A DNA stretch of 64,000 nt from UMGS1519 sp050951095 (GTDB lineage: Bacteria > Actinomycetota > Coriobacteriia > Coriobacteriales > Eggerthellaceae). Shown piece after piece: positions 43,632 to 52,009 of the stretch. Within the stretch, counting starts at the first letter, position 1; the number at the start of each line of letters is the position of its first letter. The position numbers and the translations under genes are program-made. Below the pieces are notes generated by a model. It saw nothing but the letters and a program-made list of their open reading frames with translations. It was not told the DNA's origin and ran no database searches. The stretch covers positions 248,001-312,000 of the forward strand of contig JBMNIQ010000003.1 in NCBI GenBank assembly GCA_050951095.1. Direction: 5' to 3'.

Positions 43632-43755
43632 ACGGATACGCCACAGGCTTTATAATCTGGGAAGTATTTTCGCGTCGAAGCGCATCCGCGTTTGAAAAGC
43701 GCAACAATGCCGTGCCCGGCAAGGGCGGGGCGGGAAAGCGAGAGGTGAGCAGACC

Positions 43756-44607
43756 ATGGAAAAGGGCTACTACCGAGCAGCGTGGAACGATATCAAGAAC
43801 TCGCCGGGCTGGTTCGGCAAGCTGTGCCTGCTGGCGCTGATAGAGTGCATTCCCATCTTCGGCCTGATCGTGAATTACGGCTACCAGCTTACGTGGGCGC
43901 GCGAGATTGCGTGGGACCTGAACCGGCCCATGCCGGCGAAGATCTTCGGCAACGAAGACGGCAAGCTGTACCGGCGCGGTTGGTTCGCCCTGGTTATTGT
44001 CCTGGTCATGTCCATCGTGCCGTGCCTCATCTACGCGCTTGCCGTTGCGGTGAATGGAGGAATGGCCGACAACTGGAATCTTCCCTCCGCCATCCTGATG
44101 GTGGTGTACGTGCTGTCGCTGTTCGCGTTCGGCCTGGCATCTCTGGTGGGATGCATGCGCATGACCATCTACGACCGCCTGAGCGCCGGCTTGGGATTCA
44201 AACAGATCTGGAAGATGATGAAGCATGATGCGAACGGCTTGTTCCGCATCCTGGGCATGCAGCTTCTGCTGATGCTCATCTTCGGCGCCATCTTCTGCGT
44301 CATCATGTTTGCGGTCGTGCTCTTCGTGTTCGTGGCGGCCGGCGCGGCAAGCGCTGCTGCGATCGGCTCCGGCGGCGCGAACATGGGATTCTTCCAGATG
44401 GGCTTCTTCTCGCTGTTGACGTTTGCGGCACCCGTCATGATCGCCATTGCGTATTTCTGCATGGTGGCGAATGTGTTCATCGAGATGGTCGTCATGCGCG
44501 CCGCAGGGTACTGGACGCGCAACTTCCAGGTGAATCAGTGGGGCGACAAGGATGCGCCGCTCCCGTTCGAGGCGCAGCAGCGCGAATCCGCGCCGCAGGC
44601 GCAATAG
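43756..44607 (+). CDS. DUF4013 family membrane protein
   Basis: This 283 aa polytopic protein begins with a cytoplasmic AWNDIKNSPGWFGKLCLLAL segment, the DUF4013 hallmark, and has about six transmembrane segments with a glycine/alanine-rich stretch at about 195-210. The function is unknown. TATAAT lies about 100 nt upstream, and an AGAGGTGAG site before the ATG fixes the start. It forms its own unit, ended by a large hairpin before the ribosomal protein cluster. Confidence 0.8.
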   Translation: MEKGYYRAAWNDIKNSPGWFGKLCLLALIECIPIFGLIVNYGYQLTWAREIAWDLNRPMPAKIFGNEDGKLYRRGWFALVIVLVMSIVPCLIYALAVAVNGGMADNWNLPSAILMVVYVLSLFAFGLASLVGCMRMTIYDRLSAGLGFKQIWKMMKHDANGLFRILGMQLLLMLIFGAIFCVIMFAVVLFVFVAAGAASAAAIGSGGANMGFFQMGFFSLLTFAAPVMIAIAYFCMVANVFIEMVVMRAAGYWTRNFQVNQWGDKDAPLPFEAQQRESAPQAQ

Positions 44608-44695
44608 CGCAACCGCCTTCTCACGCCGCGGCGGGCGCGTGCGCCTGCACGCGGGGAGCAAGAGCGCTCATCCCGTTCTGAATGTCCGCGCCATC

Positions 44696-44732
44696 GCAGG
44701 CCGCAGGCGGCAACGTGCCGCCTGCGGCCTGC
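44696..44732 (+). terminator. Perfect 16-bp hairpin, no T run
   Basis: The arm GCAGGCCGCAGGCGGC pairs exactly with its complement across an AACGT loop. TAAGCAG follows, with no T tract, so it is an unusual terminator or a boundary element between the DUF4013 gene and the rplB promoter. Confidence 0.5.
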
Positions 44733-44802
44733 TAAGCAGAAGGGACACACGCGGGGGCGTTGTGTGCATCATGTGGGCAAAATATTCCGCCCCGCCATTT
44801 TC

Positions 44803-44830
44803 TTGCGCGGAGAATGAATCCTGCTATAAT
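44803..44830 (+). promoter_or_regulatory. Promoter of the rplB operon
   Basis: TTGCGC, a 16-nt spacer and TATAAT. Start is expected near 44837, giving a leader of about 119 nt before rplB. Confidence 0.7.
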
Positions 44831-44836
44831 TCTCGT

Positions 44837-44955
44837 TTGCGTCCGTAGATTCATGGATACACCCGGACGCGTGGTAACTCGGAGTCGAAAGCATCTCGTT
44901 CTCCCGACTGATGCTAAGCGGCGAGCGAGCCCACGAAGTACGAGAAAGGAAAGCA
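44837..44955 (+). promoter_or_regulatory. Structured leader of the rplB operon
   Basis: The leader folds: GCGTCCG (about 44840) pairs with CGGACGC, and a GCATC/GATGC stem-loop follows. AAAGGAAAG is the ribosome binding site. Long leaders of ribosomal protein operons often carry autoregulatory structures, but no known element is recognised here. Confidence 0.4.
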
Positions 44956-45786
44956 ATGGGAGTCAAGCAGTACAAGCCGACCAGTCCCGGCCGTCGCTTC
45001 CAGATGGTGTCCGATTTCTCCGACATCACCACCAGCAAGCCGGAAAAGTCGCTGTTGGAGCCGCTGCCGAAGAAGGCCGGCCGCAACAATAACGGCCGCA
45101 TCACCACCCGTCATCAGGGTGGCGGCAACAAGCGCCGTTACCGCGTTATCGATTTCAAGCGCAACAAGGACGGCGTGCCTGCGAAGGTTGCTACCATCGA
45201 GTACGACCCGAACCGCAACGCACGCATCGCCCTGCTGCACTATGTTGACGGCGAGAAGCGCTACATCCTCCAGCCGAAGGGCCTGAAGGTGGGCGATATC
45301 GTGATGTCCGGCGTCGACGCCGACATCAAGCCCGGCAACGCGCTGCCGCTGTCCGCCATCCCCGTCGGCACGCTGATCCATGCCGTCGAGCTCCAGCCCG
45401 GCAAGGGCGCCGCAATCGCCCGCGCCGCCGGCACCAGCATCCAGCTGATGGGCAAGGAAGGCAAGTACGCCATCCTGCGCATGCCCTCTTCCGAGATGCG
45501 CCGCGTCCTGGTCACGTGCCGTGCAACCGTTGGCGAAGTCGGCAATGCCGAGTTCGCGAACATCAAGATCGGCAAGGCCGGCCGCAACCGCTGGAAGGGC
45601 GTCCGTCCTACCGTCCGCGGTACCGTCATGAACCCTGTGGACCATCCCCATGGCGGTGGCGAAGGCAAGAACAAGTCTGCTGGCCGTCATCCTGTTTCGC
45701 CTTGGGGTCAGCCGGCTAAGGGCCATCGCACCCGCAACCCGAAGAAGGCTTCGAGCCGCCTGATCATCCGTCGCCGCAAGAAGTAG
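44956..45786 (+). CDS. rplB: Large ribosomal subunit protein uL2
   Basis: L2 (276 aa) is a core 50S protein near the peptidyl transferase centre, with the conserved NPVDHPHGGGEGK loop near residue 226 containing the functionally important His. The frame extends 15 codons further 5', but similarity and an AAAGGAAAG site set ATG 44956. It is the first gene of the cluster here. The usual upstream genes rpsJ, rplC, rplD and rplW are missing. Confidence 0.98.
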   Translation: MGVKQYKPTSPGRRFQMVSDFSDITTSKPEKSLLEPLPKKAGRNNNGRITTRHQGGGNKRRYRVIDFKRNKDGVPAKVATIEYDPNRNARIALLHYVDGEKRYILQPKGLKVGDIVMSGVDADIKPGNALPLSAIPVGTLIHAVELQPGKGAAIARAAGTSIQLMGKEGKYAILRMPSSEMRRVLVTCRATVGEVGNAEFANIKIGKAGRNRWKGVRPTVRGTVMNPVDHPHGGGEGKNKSAGRHPVSPWGQPAKGHRTRNPKKASSRLIIRRRKK

Positions 45787-45810
45787 CGCATAAGCGTTAA
45801 GGAGAAATAA

Positions 45811-46077
45811 GTGAGCAGAAGTTTGAAAAAGGGACCGTTCGTAGAGCCTCGCCTGCTTGAGCGCATCGTTGCTATGAACGAGTCCGGCGAGAAGAACGTC
45901 ATCAAGACCTGGTCCCGTGCCAGCACCATCTTCCCGGAAATGGTCGGTCACACCATCGCCGTCCACGACGGCCGCAAGCATGTGCCCGTGTACATCACCG
46001 AGGCAATGGTGGGTCACAAACTGGGCGAATTCGCCCCGAGCCGTAAGTTCACCGCTCATGGCGGCGGAAAGGAATAA
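45811..46077 (+). CDS. rpsS: Small ribosomal subunit protein uS19
   Basis: S19 (88 aa) binds 16S rRNA with S13 in the 30S head. The SRSLKKGPFVEPRLL start and KHVPVYITEAMVGHKLGEF core are diagnostic. It starts with GTG, with AAGGAG upstream. The spacing to rplV is 6 nt. Confidence 0.98.
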   Translation: MSRSLKKGPFVEPRLLERIVAMNESGEKNVIKTWSRASTIFPEMVGHTIAVHDGRKHVPVYITEAMVGHKLGEFAPSRKFTAHGGGKE

Positions 46078-46083
46078 CACACG

Positions 46084-46425
46084 ATGGAAGCTAAAGCAGT
46101 TACCCGCTACGTTCATGTAGCGCCGAACAAGGCTCGCGCGGTCGTGGATCAGATTCGCGGCAAGGACGTCGAGCGTGCCCGCGAAACCCTGGCGTTCACG
46201 AATCGTGCTGTCGCCGAGGTTATCGAGAAGACCCTGAACTCCGCTGTTGCGAACGCTGTGAACAACAACGGCATGTCCGAGAACGGCCTCTACGTTAAGG
46301 CAACCTACGTTGACGAGGGCCCCATCTGGAAGCGCATCCGTCCCCGTGCAAAGGGCTCCGCATCGCGCATCCGCAAGCGCACCAGCCACATCACCGTTAT
46401 CGTTGCCAATCGAGAGGAGGCATAA
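46084..46425 (+). CDS. rplV: Large ribosomal subunit protein uL22
   Basis: L22 (113 aa) lines the exit tunnel; its beta-hairpin RIRPRAKGSASRI, near the C-terminus, is conserved. Standard length. It lies 6 nt after rpsS and 3 nt before rpsC. Confidence 0.98.
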   Translation: MEAKAVTRYVHVAPNKARAVVDQIRGKDVERARETLAFTNRAVAEVIEKTLNSAVANAVNNNGMSENGLYVKATYVDEGPIWKRIRPRAKGSASRIRKRTSHITVIVANREEA

Positions 46426-46428
46426 GCA

Positions 46429-47145
46429 ATGGGTCAGAAAGTCAGCCCTACCGGCTTCCGTCTCGGCATCACCGAGGAGTGGCGCAGCCGTTGGTATGCA
46501 GACAAGGATTATGCAGCCAAGCTGCAGAACGATCTTGAGATCCGCAAGTTCCTGGACAAGGAGCTCGCTCATTCCGCCGTTTCCAAGGTGGAGATCGAGC
46601 GCGCCGGCGACAAGATTAAGATCATCATCACCACGGCTCGCCCGGGTGTGGTGATCGGCAAGAAGGGCGCCGAGATCGACGCTCTGCGCAAGAAGCTGGC
46701 AAAGGTCGCCGACGGCAAGGTTTCCATCGACGTCGTCGAGGTCAAGCGCCCCGAGCTGGACGCGAACCTCATCGCCCAGAACATTGCCGAGCAGCTGGAA
46801 GGCCGCGTTGCATTCCGCCGTGCTATGCGCAAGGCGGTCCAGTCCGCCCGTAAGAGCGGCGCAAAGGGCATCCGCATCCAGTGCTCCGGTCGTCTGGGCG
46901 GCGCCGAGATGTGCCGCCGCGAGTGGTACCGCGAAGGCCGTGTGCCCCTGCATACGCTGCGTGCGCGCATCGACTACGGTTTCGCCACCGCTGCTACCAC
47001 CATGGGTTCCATCGGCGTTCAGGTCTGGGTCTATCACGGCGAAGTGCTGCCCGGCCAGAAGCCTATGAATCCCGCTCTTGAAGGTACTTCCCGTTCTCGC
47101 GGCCGTGGCCGTCGAGACGACCGCAACGATAGGGGGAATAAGTAA
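46429..47145 (+). CDS. rpsC: Small ribosomal subunit protein uS3
   Basis: S3 (238 aa) forms part of the mRNA entry channel. A KH domain (GKKGAEIDALR, near residue 80) and the ending GEVLPGQK are diagnostic. A basic Arg/Asp tail closes the protein. Its stop overlaps the rplP start (TAATG). Confidence 0.98.
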   Translation: MGQKVSPTGFRLGITEEWRSRWYADKDYAAKLQNDLEIRKFLDKELAHSAVSKVEIERAGDKIKIIITTARPGVVIGKKGAEIDALRKKLAKVADGKVSIDVVEVKRPELDANLIAQNIAEQLEGRVAFRRAMRKAVQSARKSGAKGIRIQCSGRLGGAEMCRREWYREGRVPLHTLRARIDYGFATAATTMGSIGVQVWVYHGEVLPGQKPMNPALEGTSRSRGRGRRDDRNDRGNK

Positions 47146-47561
47146 TGCTCGTACCTAAGCGCGTCAAGCACCGCAAGGTGCAGCGTGGCTCCATGAAGGG
47201 CAACGCTAAGGGCGGCACGAAGGTCGTGAACGGCGAGTACGGTATCCAGGCGCTCGAGCGTGCCTGGGTCACGAACCGCCAGATCGAGGCAGCTCGTGTT
47301 GCCATCACCCGTTACATGAACCGTGGCGGCCGTGTGTGGATCACCATCTTCCCGGACAAGCCGATCACGAAGAAGCCTGCTGAAACCCGCATGGGCAAGG
47401 GCAAGGGCGCACCCGAGGCATGGGTGGCCGTCGTCAAGCCCGGCCGTGTCATGTTCGAGGTCGGCGGCGTCGACGAGGCAACCGCTAAGGAAGCGCTCCG
47501 TCTGGGCATCAACAAGCTGCCCATCAAGTGCAAGATCGTTAAGAAGGAAGGGCTGGAGTAA
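47145..47561 (+). CDS. rplP: Large ribosomal subunit protein uL16
   Basis: L16 (138 aa) contacts tRNA near the A site. The LVPKRVKHRKVQRG start, YMNRGGRVWITIFPDKP and GKGKGAPE motifs are diagnostic. Stop and rpmC start overlap (TAATG). Confidence 0.98.
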   Translation: MLVPKRVKHRKVQRGSMKGNAKGGTKVVNGEYGIQALERAWVTNRQIEAARVAITRYMNRGGRVWITIFPDKPITKKPAETRMGKGKGAPEAWVAVVKPGRVMFEVGGVDEATAKEALRLGINKLPIKCKIVKKEGLE

Positions 47562-47764
47562 TGAAATACGCCGAGGTTCGCGAACTTTCGTCTGACGATC
47601 TTCAGTCGAAGCTCAAAGAATGCCGTGCAGAACTCTTCAACCTGCGTTTCCAGATGGCTACGAGCCAGCTTGATAACACGGCTCGCGTGAAGCAAGTGAA
47701 GAAGGACATCGCTCGCATCCAGACCGAGATGCGCGCTCGTGAGATTGCCGCACAGGCGAACTAG
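47561..47764 (+). CDS. rpmC: Large ribosomal subunit protein uL29
   Basis: L29 (67 aa) is a two-helix protein beside the tunnel exit. The ELSSDDLQSKLKECRAELFNL core and NTARVKQVKKDIARI are typical. Translationally coupled to rplP. Confidence 0.97.
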   Translation: MKYAEVRELSSDDLQSKLKECRAELFNLRFQMATSQLDNTARVKQVKKDIARIQTEMRAREIAAQAN

Positions 47765-47777
47765 GAGAAGGTGAAGT

Positions 47778-48038
47778 ATGAGCGAAGAACGTAACTCCCG
47801 CAAGGTTCGTCAGGGCATCGTCGTGAGCGACGCTGCAGACAAGACCATCGTGGTTGAGATTACCGAGCGTAAGCCCCATCCCGTGTACGGAAAGATGATC
47901 ACCAGCACCAAGAAGTTCCATGCACATGATGAGAACAACGAAGCCGGTGTTGGCGATACCGTGCAGATCATGGAAACGCGCCCGCTGTCCAAGACGAAGC
48001 GCTGGCGTCTTCTGAAGATCGTCGAGAAGGCCAAATAG
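47778..48038 (+). CDS. rpsQ: Small ribosomal subunit protein uS17
   Basis: S17 (86 aa) is an OB-fold 30S protein: KVRQGIVVSDAADKTIVV and VQIMETRPLSKTKRW are diagnostic. Preceded by GGAGAAGGTGA. Confidence 0.98.
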   Translation: MSEERNSRKVRQGIVVSDAADKTIVVEITERKPHPVYGKMITSTKKFHAHDENNEAGVGDTVQIMETRPLSKTKRWRLLKIVEKAK

Positions 48039-48074
48039 TTCGCTTGCCGAACTTTTCAAGGAAGGTTATGAGCA

Positions 48075-48443
48075 ATGATTCAGATGCAAACCATGCTCGC
48101 TGTTGCCGATAACTCCGGCGCACGCAAGGTGCAGTGCATCAAGGTCCTGGGCGGCTCGAAGCGCCGCTATGCCGGACTCGGCGATGTCATCATCTGCAGT
48201 GTGAAGGAAGCTATCCCCAGCGGCTCTGTGAAGAAGGGCGAAGTCGTCCGTTGCGTCGTCGTTCGCGTGAAGAAGGAAGTTCGCCGTAAGGATGGCAGCT
48301 ACATCCGCTTCGACCAGAACGCCTGCGTCCTCATCGATGCCAACGGCGAGCCTCGCGGCACCCGCATCTTCGGGCCCGTTGCCCGCGAGCTGCGCGACCG
48401 CAAGTACACGAAGATCGTCTCGCTGGCACCCGAGACGCTGTAG
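48075..48443 (+). CDS. rplN: Large ribosomal subunit protein uL14
   Basis: L14 (122 aa) starts MIQMQTMLAVADNSGARK and ends in RDRKYTKIVSLAPETL, both typical. It forms an intersubunit bridge. Exactly the family length. Confidence 0.98.
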   Translation: MIQMQTMLAVADNSGARKVQCIKVLGGSKRRYAGLGDVIICSVKEAIPSGSVKKGEVVRCVVVRVKKEVRRKDGSYIRFDQNACVLIDANGEPRGTRIFGPVARELRDRKYTKIVSLAPETL

Positions 48444-48457
48444 GAAGAGGATACGTT

Positions 48458-48775
48458 ATGGCAAAGATGAACATTAAGAAGGGTGACAAGGTCGTCGTTC
48501 TTTCCGGTAAGGACAAGGGCGTCGAATCCACCGTCATCGCGGCGTATCCCCGCGAAGGTCGCGTCAAGGTCGAGAAGGTTAACGTGGTCACGAAGGCCAT
48601 CCATCCTTCTCAGGCGAACACGCAGGGCGGTCTGACGAAGATGGAAGCCCCCATCGACGTTTCCAACGTCATGCTGGTGTGCCCGTCTTGCAAGAAGCCC
48701 ACGCGCGTTGCGCACAAGATCGAGGACGGTAAGAAGTCCCGCGTCTGCAAGAAGTGCGGCGCTGTGATCGAATAA
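48458..48775 (+). CDS. rplX: Large ribosomal subunit protein uL24
   Basis: L24 (105 aa) has a KOW motif (KKGDKVVVLSGKDKG) and a C-terminal CPSC...CKKCG zinc ribbon, the variant seen in several Gram-positives. It is followed by a strong hairpin and a 141-nt gap before rplE. Confidence 0.97.
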   Translation: MAKMNIKKGDKVVVLSGKDKGVESTVIAAYPREGRVKVEKVNVVTKAIHPSQANTQGGLTKMEAPIDVSNVMLVCPSCKKPTRVAHKIEDGKKSRVCKKCGAVIE

Positions 48776-48795
48776 CCCAGATATACGGGTTTTAT

Positions 48796-48836
48796 CTGGA
48801 TGCACCTTTTCAGGTGCATCCAGTTTGCAGTATTAT
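48796..48836 (+). terminator. Hairpin and promoter-like element between rplX and rplE
   Basis: A perfect 12-bp stem (CTGGATGCACCT and its complement, TTTC loop) is followed by TTTGC and then TATTAT (48831-48836). It looks like a partial terminator followed by a new promoter. A second stem CTGCGT/ACGCAG lies in the rplE leader (about 48845-48875). Confidence 0.55.
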
Positions 48837-48916
48837 GACCCACGCTGCGTTTATACGCGCAACGGGGGACGCAGGGTCGGAAATCCTGTGTTCAAATCAT
48901 CCAGAAAGGTGAAAAC

Positions 48917-49459
48917 ATGGCTCCTCGTTTGAAGGAAAAGTATCAAAAGGAGGTCGCTCCCGCTCTGAAGGAAGAGCTGGGACTGGCCAACGTCAACCAG
49001 ATTCCGCGCCTTGAGAAGATCGTCGTCAACATGGGCGTCGGCGCTGCGGCTGGCGATTCCAAACTGATGGACGGCGCTATCGCCGACCTGCGCACCATTA
49101 CCGGCCAGCAGCCGCGTATCAACCGCGCTAAGAAATCCATCGCTGCCTTCCATCTGCGTGAGGGCCAGGCTATCGGCGCCAAGGTCACCCTGCGTGGCGA
49201 CCGTATGTGGGAGTTCCTGGACCGTCTGCTGGCAACCGCACTGCCGCGCGTCCGCGACTTCCGCGGCATCAACCCGGATAGCTTCGATGGCCGTGGAAAC
49301 TATTCTCTGGGTCTGTCCGAGCAGCTGATCTTCCCGGAGATCGAATACGACAAGGTGGACCGCACGCGCGGTATGGACATCACGTTCGTGACCACCGCTG
49401 ACACGGACGAGGCCGCCCGTGCCCTGTTCGATAAGCTCGGCTTCCCGTTCAAGAATTAA
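48917..49459 (+). CDS. rplE: Large ribosomal subunit protein uL5
   Basis: L5 (180 aa) binds 5S rRNA in the central protuberance. VNMGVGAAAGDSK, TGQQPRINRAKKSIA and GRGNYSLGLSEQLIFPEI are diagnostic. An AGAAAGGTGA site precedes the ATG. Confidence 0.98.
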   Translation: MAPRLKEKYQKEVAPALKEELGLANVNQIPRLEKIVVNMGVGAAAGDSKLMDGAIADLRTITGQQPRINRAKKSIAAFHLREGQAIGAKVTLRGDRMWEFLDRLLATALPRVRDFRGINPDSFDGRGNYSLGLSEQLIFPEIEYDKVDRTRGMDITFVTTADTDEAARALFDKLGFPFKN

Positions 49460-49508
49460 TTTGTTCATTATGTCGGCGTAATGCCGGCGTGAGGAAAGAA
49501 GGATTTGC

Positions 49509-49694
49509 ATGGCAAAGAAATCGATGATCGCCAAGTCCAAGCGCGAGCCGAAGTATTCGACGCGCCAGCACAACCGCTGCACCCGCTGCGGTCGTCCCCG
49601 TGCTTACTACCGTAAGTTCGGCCTGTGCCGCGTCTGCCTTCGCGAGCTTGCGAACAAAGGCGAACTGCCCGGCGTGACGAAGGCTTCCTGGTAA
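49509..49694 (+). CDS. rpsZ: Small ribosomal subunit protein uS14, zinc-binding type
   Basis: S14 (61 aa) of the short type with four zinc Cys: CTRCG and CRVC, near residues 24-43. This C+ form is usual when zinc is plentiful; a C- paralogue elsewhere may replace it in zinc limitation. A 111-nt gap precedes rpsH and contains a weak GGA-CCGC/GCGG-TCC stem. Confidence 0.97.
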   Translation: MAKKSMIAKSKREPKYSTRQHNRCTRCGRPRAYYRKFGLCRVCLRELANKGELPGVTKASW

Positions 49695-49805
49695 AGATTC
49701 CCGAAAGTCCGATCATGTTGAGGTGGGCCGTACGTTAAGGCGGATCCGCTATGGGCGGCTCCGAACCCGCGATTCGGTTCATCAAGAACGAAGGAGAAAA
49801 CAAAC

Positions 49806-50204
49806 ATGAGCATGAACGATCCCATTGCGGATATGCTTACGCGCGTGCGTAACGCCAACTCCGCAGGCCATGATACGGTTTCCATGCCGACCAGCAAGAA
49901 GCTGGTTGACATCGCCCGCATCATGAAGGAAGAGGGCTACATCGCCGATTACGTGATTGAGCCCAACACCCCGCGCGATACTCTCACCATCACGCTGAAA
50001 TACGGCAAGAAGAAGGCCCGCACCATCCGCGGCATCCGTCGTATCTCGAAGCCCGGCCTGCGCATTTACGCCGGCAAGGATGACCTGCCCCGCGTCCTGG
50101 GCGGCCTGGGCACTGCCGTCATCTCTACGAGCCAGGGCGTTATGGCCGACCGCGATGCTCGCAAGAAGGGCATCGGCGGCGAGGTCATCGCTTACATCTG
50201 GTAG
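49806..50204 (+). CDS. rpsH: Small ribosomal subunit protein uS8
   Basis: S8 (132 aa) is a primary 16S-binding protein; in E. coli it represses the spc operon. The NDPIADMLTRVRNAN start and the ending STSQGVMADRDARKKGIGGEVIAYIW, of which only the core is diagnostic, are typical. A GAAGGAGAAA site precedes the ATG. Confidence 0.98.
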   Translation: MSMNDPIADMLTRVRNANSAGHDTVSMPTSKKLVDIARIMKEEGYIADYVIEPNTPRDTLTITLKYGKKKARTIRGIRRISKPGLRIYAGKDDLPRVLGGLGTAVISTSQGVMADRDARKKGIGGEVIAYIW

Positions 50205-50223
50205 GAAAGGAAGGGATTTAGAT

Positions 50224-50766
50224 ATGTCTCGTATCGGTAAACAGCCCGTCACCATTCCTGCTGGTGTCGAAGTTAAGATTGACGGTCACATCGTCAATGT
50301 GAAGGGTCCTAAGGGCGAGCTCACGCGCGAGTTCAACCCCATGATGACCATCAAGCAGGAGGGCGACGAGATCATCGTCACCCGCCCCGATGATTCCCGT
50401 GAGGCTCGCAGCCTGCATGGTCTGACGCGCACGCTGATCCACAACATGATCGTGGGTGTGTCCGAGGGCTTCTCTAAGAAGCTCGAGCTGGTCGGCGTCG
50501 GCTACCGTGCCACGCTGAAGGGCAAGGATCTGGAGATGTCCCTGGGCTTCTCCCATCCCGTGAAGGTCACCCCTCCCGAGGGTATCGTCTTCGAGGTCCC
50601 CAGCCAGACCGAGATCGTCATCAAGGGTGCCAGCAAGGAACAGGTCGGCCAGGTGGCCGCCGATGTCCGCGCATGGCGCAAGCCCGAGCCGTACAAGGGC
50701 AAGGGTATCCGCTATGAGGGCGAGCATGTCCGTCGTAAGCTTGGCAAGGCTGCCAAGGGCGAATAG
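50224..50766 (+). CDS. rplF: Large ribosomal subunit protein uL6
   Basis: L6 (180 aa) sits near the factor-binding site. SRIGKQPVTIPAGV start and the C-terminal PEPYKGKGIRYEGE are diagnostic. The ATG at 50224 follows GGAAGGGA. Confidence 0.98.
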   Translation: MSRIGKQPVTIPAGVEVKIDGHIVNVKGPKGELTREFNPMMTIKQEGDEIIVTRPDDSREARSLHGLTRTLIHNMIVGVSEGFSKKLELVGVGYRATLKGKDLEMSLGFSHPVKVTPPEGIVFEVPSQTEIVIKGASKEQVGQVAADVRAWRKPEPYKGKGIRYEGEHVRRKLGKAAKGE

Positions 50767-50796
50767 TGACGCAAGGTATTTAGAGAGGGATCAGCT

Positions 50797-51165
50797 ATGA
50801 AGAAACTTCAAAAGAAGCAAGCGGGCTTGCGTCGCCGCCATACCCGCGTTCGCGGTAAGATTTCCGGCACCGCCGAGCGCCCGCGTCTTTGTGTGACTCG
50901 TTCGAATTCGAACATCTATGTCCAGGTGATCAACGACGTGGAGGGCAAGACGATCGTCGGCGCCTCTACGCTTGGCCCGGACTTCAAGGCTACTGGCAAG
51001 AAGGGTGCAACCGTCGAGGGTGCTACCGCTATCGGCCAGATCATCGGCAAGAAGGCAATCGAAGCAGGGATCACGGAAGTCGTTTTCGACCGTGGTGGCA
51101 ACCTGTATCATGGCCGCATCGCTGCTGTTGCAGACGGCGCCCGTGAAGCAGGTCTGAAGTTCTAG
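50797..51165 (+). CDS. rplR: Large ribosomal subunit protein uL18
   Basis: L18 (122 aa) binds 5S rRNA. Basic N-terminus RRRHTRVRGKISGTAERPRL and the ending FDRGGNLYHGRIAAVADGAREAGL, quoted from its core, are typical. Confidence 0.98.
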   Translation: MKKLQKKQAGLRRRHTRVRGKISGTAERPRLCVTRSNSNIYVQVINDVEGKTIVGASTLGPDFKATGKKGATVEGATAIGQIIGKKAIEAGITEVVFDRGGNLYHGRIAAVADGAREAGLKF

Positions 51166-51176
51166 AGAGGTAGAGA

Positions 51177-51704
51177 ATGGCTCGTAGACAGGAAAAGAAG
51201 AACGACGTCCCTGAGCTGCAGGAGCGTGTCGTTTACATCAACCGCGTGTCCAAGGTCGTCAAGGGCGGCCGCCGTTTCGGCCTGACTGCCCTGGTGGTCG
51301 TCGGCGACGGCAACGGCAAGGTCGGCGTGGGCATGGGCAAGTCCCAGGAAGTGCCTATCGCCATCAGCAAGGGCGCAGAGGATGCCAAGAAGAACATGTT
51401 CACGGTGCCTCTGACTCCCGAGAAGACGCTGCCGCATGAGATCATGGGCGAGTTCGGTGCAGGCCGCGTTCTGCTGAAGCCGGCTACCCCCGGTACCGGC
51501 GTTATCGCCGGCGGTGCTGCCCGTGCCGTTCTGGAGCTGGCAGGCGTCCAGGATGTCCTGAGCAAGTCTCTGGGCACCGATAACGTCATGAATATCGTCA
51601 AGGCCACCGCTGCCGGCCTCCAGAGCATGGAGAGCCCGGAGCAGGTTGCCGAGCGTCGCGGCGTCACCGTTGCGAAGATCCGCGGCTGGAAAGAGGAGGA
51701 GTAA
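51177..51704 (+). CDS. rpsE: Small ribosomal subunit protein uS5
   Basis: S5 (175 aa) acts in decoding fidelity. VVYINRVSKVVKGGRRFGL and GAARAVLELAGVQDV are diagnostic. Start 12 nt after rplR with AGAGGTAGAG upstream. Confidence 0.98.
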   Translation: MARRQEKKNDVPELQERVVYINRVSKVVKGGRRFGLTALVVVGDGNGKVGVGMGKSQEVPIAISKGAEDAKKNMFTVPLTPEKTLPHEIMGEFGAGRVLLKPATPGTGVIAGGAARAVLELAGVQDVLSKSLGTDNVMNIVKATAAGLQSMESPEQVAERRGVTVAKIRGWKEEE

Positions 51705-51707
51705 CCT

Positions 51708-51899
51708 ATGGCAGACGCTCAGAAGACCCTCCATGTCACCCAGGTGCACAGCTACATCGGCTGCAAGCCGGATCAGGAGAAGACCCTGAAGGCACTGGGC
51801 TTGGGCAAGATCGGCCGCACCAGCGACCTGGTGGACAATCCGTCCGTCCGTGGCATGATCTTCAAGGTCAAGCACCTCGTCGAGGTTGTCGAAGACTAA
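51708..51899 (+). CDS. rpmD: Large ribosomal subunit protein uL30
   Basis: L30 (63 aa): VTQVHSYIGCKPDQEKTLKAL and a VRGMIFKVKHLVEV end. It is present in the usual place. It is followed by a 148-nt structured gap. Confidence 0.97.
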   Translation: MADAQKTLHVTQVHSYIGCKPDQEKTLKALGLGKIGRTSDLVDNPSVRGMIFKVKHLVEVVED

Positions 51900-51914
51900 C
51901 GTACGTATGCAATG

Positions 51915-52009
51915 AACCGATACGCCCGTGCTTTCACGAGCGTATCGGTTATTGCCGGTTCAAGGGTTTGAACCGTATTTTGGAAGTTAGCTGGCGGCGA
52001 GCAGCCAGC
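51915..52009 (+). promoter_or_regulatory. Three consecutive hairpins between rpmD and rplO
   Basis: Hairpin 1 (51915-51950): an 11-bp AACCGATACGC stem with a further CGTG/CACG, one mismatch, CTTT loop. Hairpin 2 (51956-51975): CGGTTCAA/TTGAACCG. Hairpin 3 (51990-52009): GCTGGC/GCCAGC. No long T run follows any of them. They may attenuate, process or regulate the rplO-secY segment. Confidence 0.55.
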
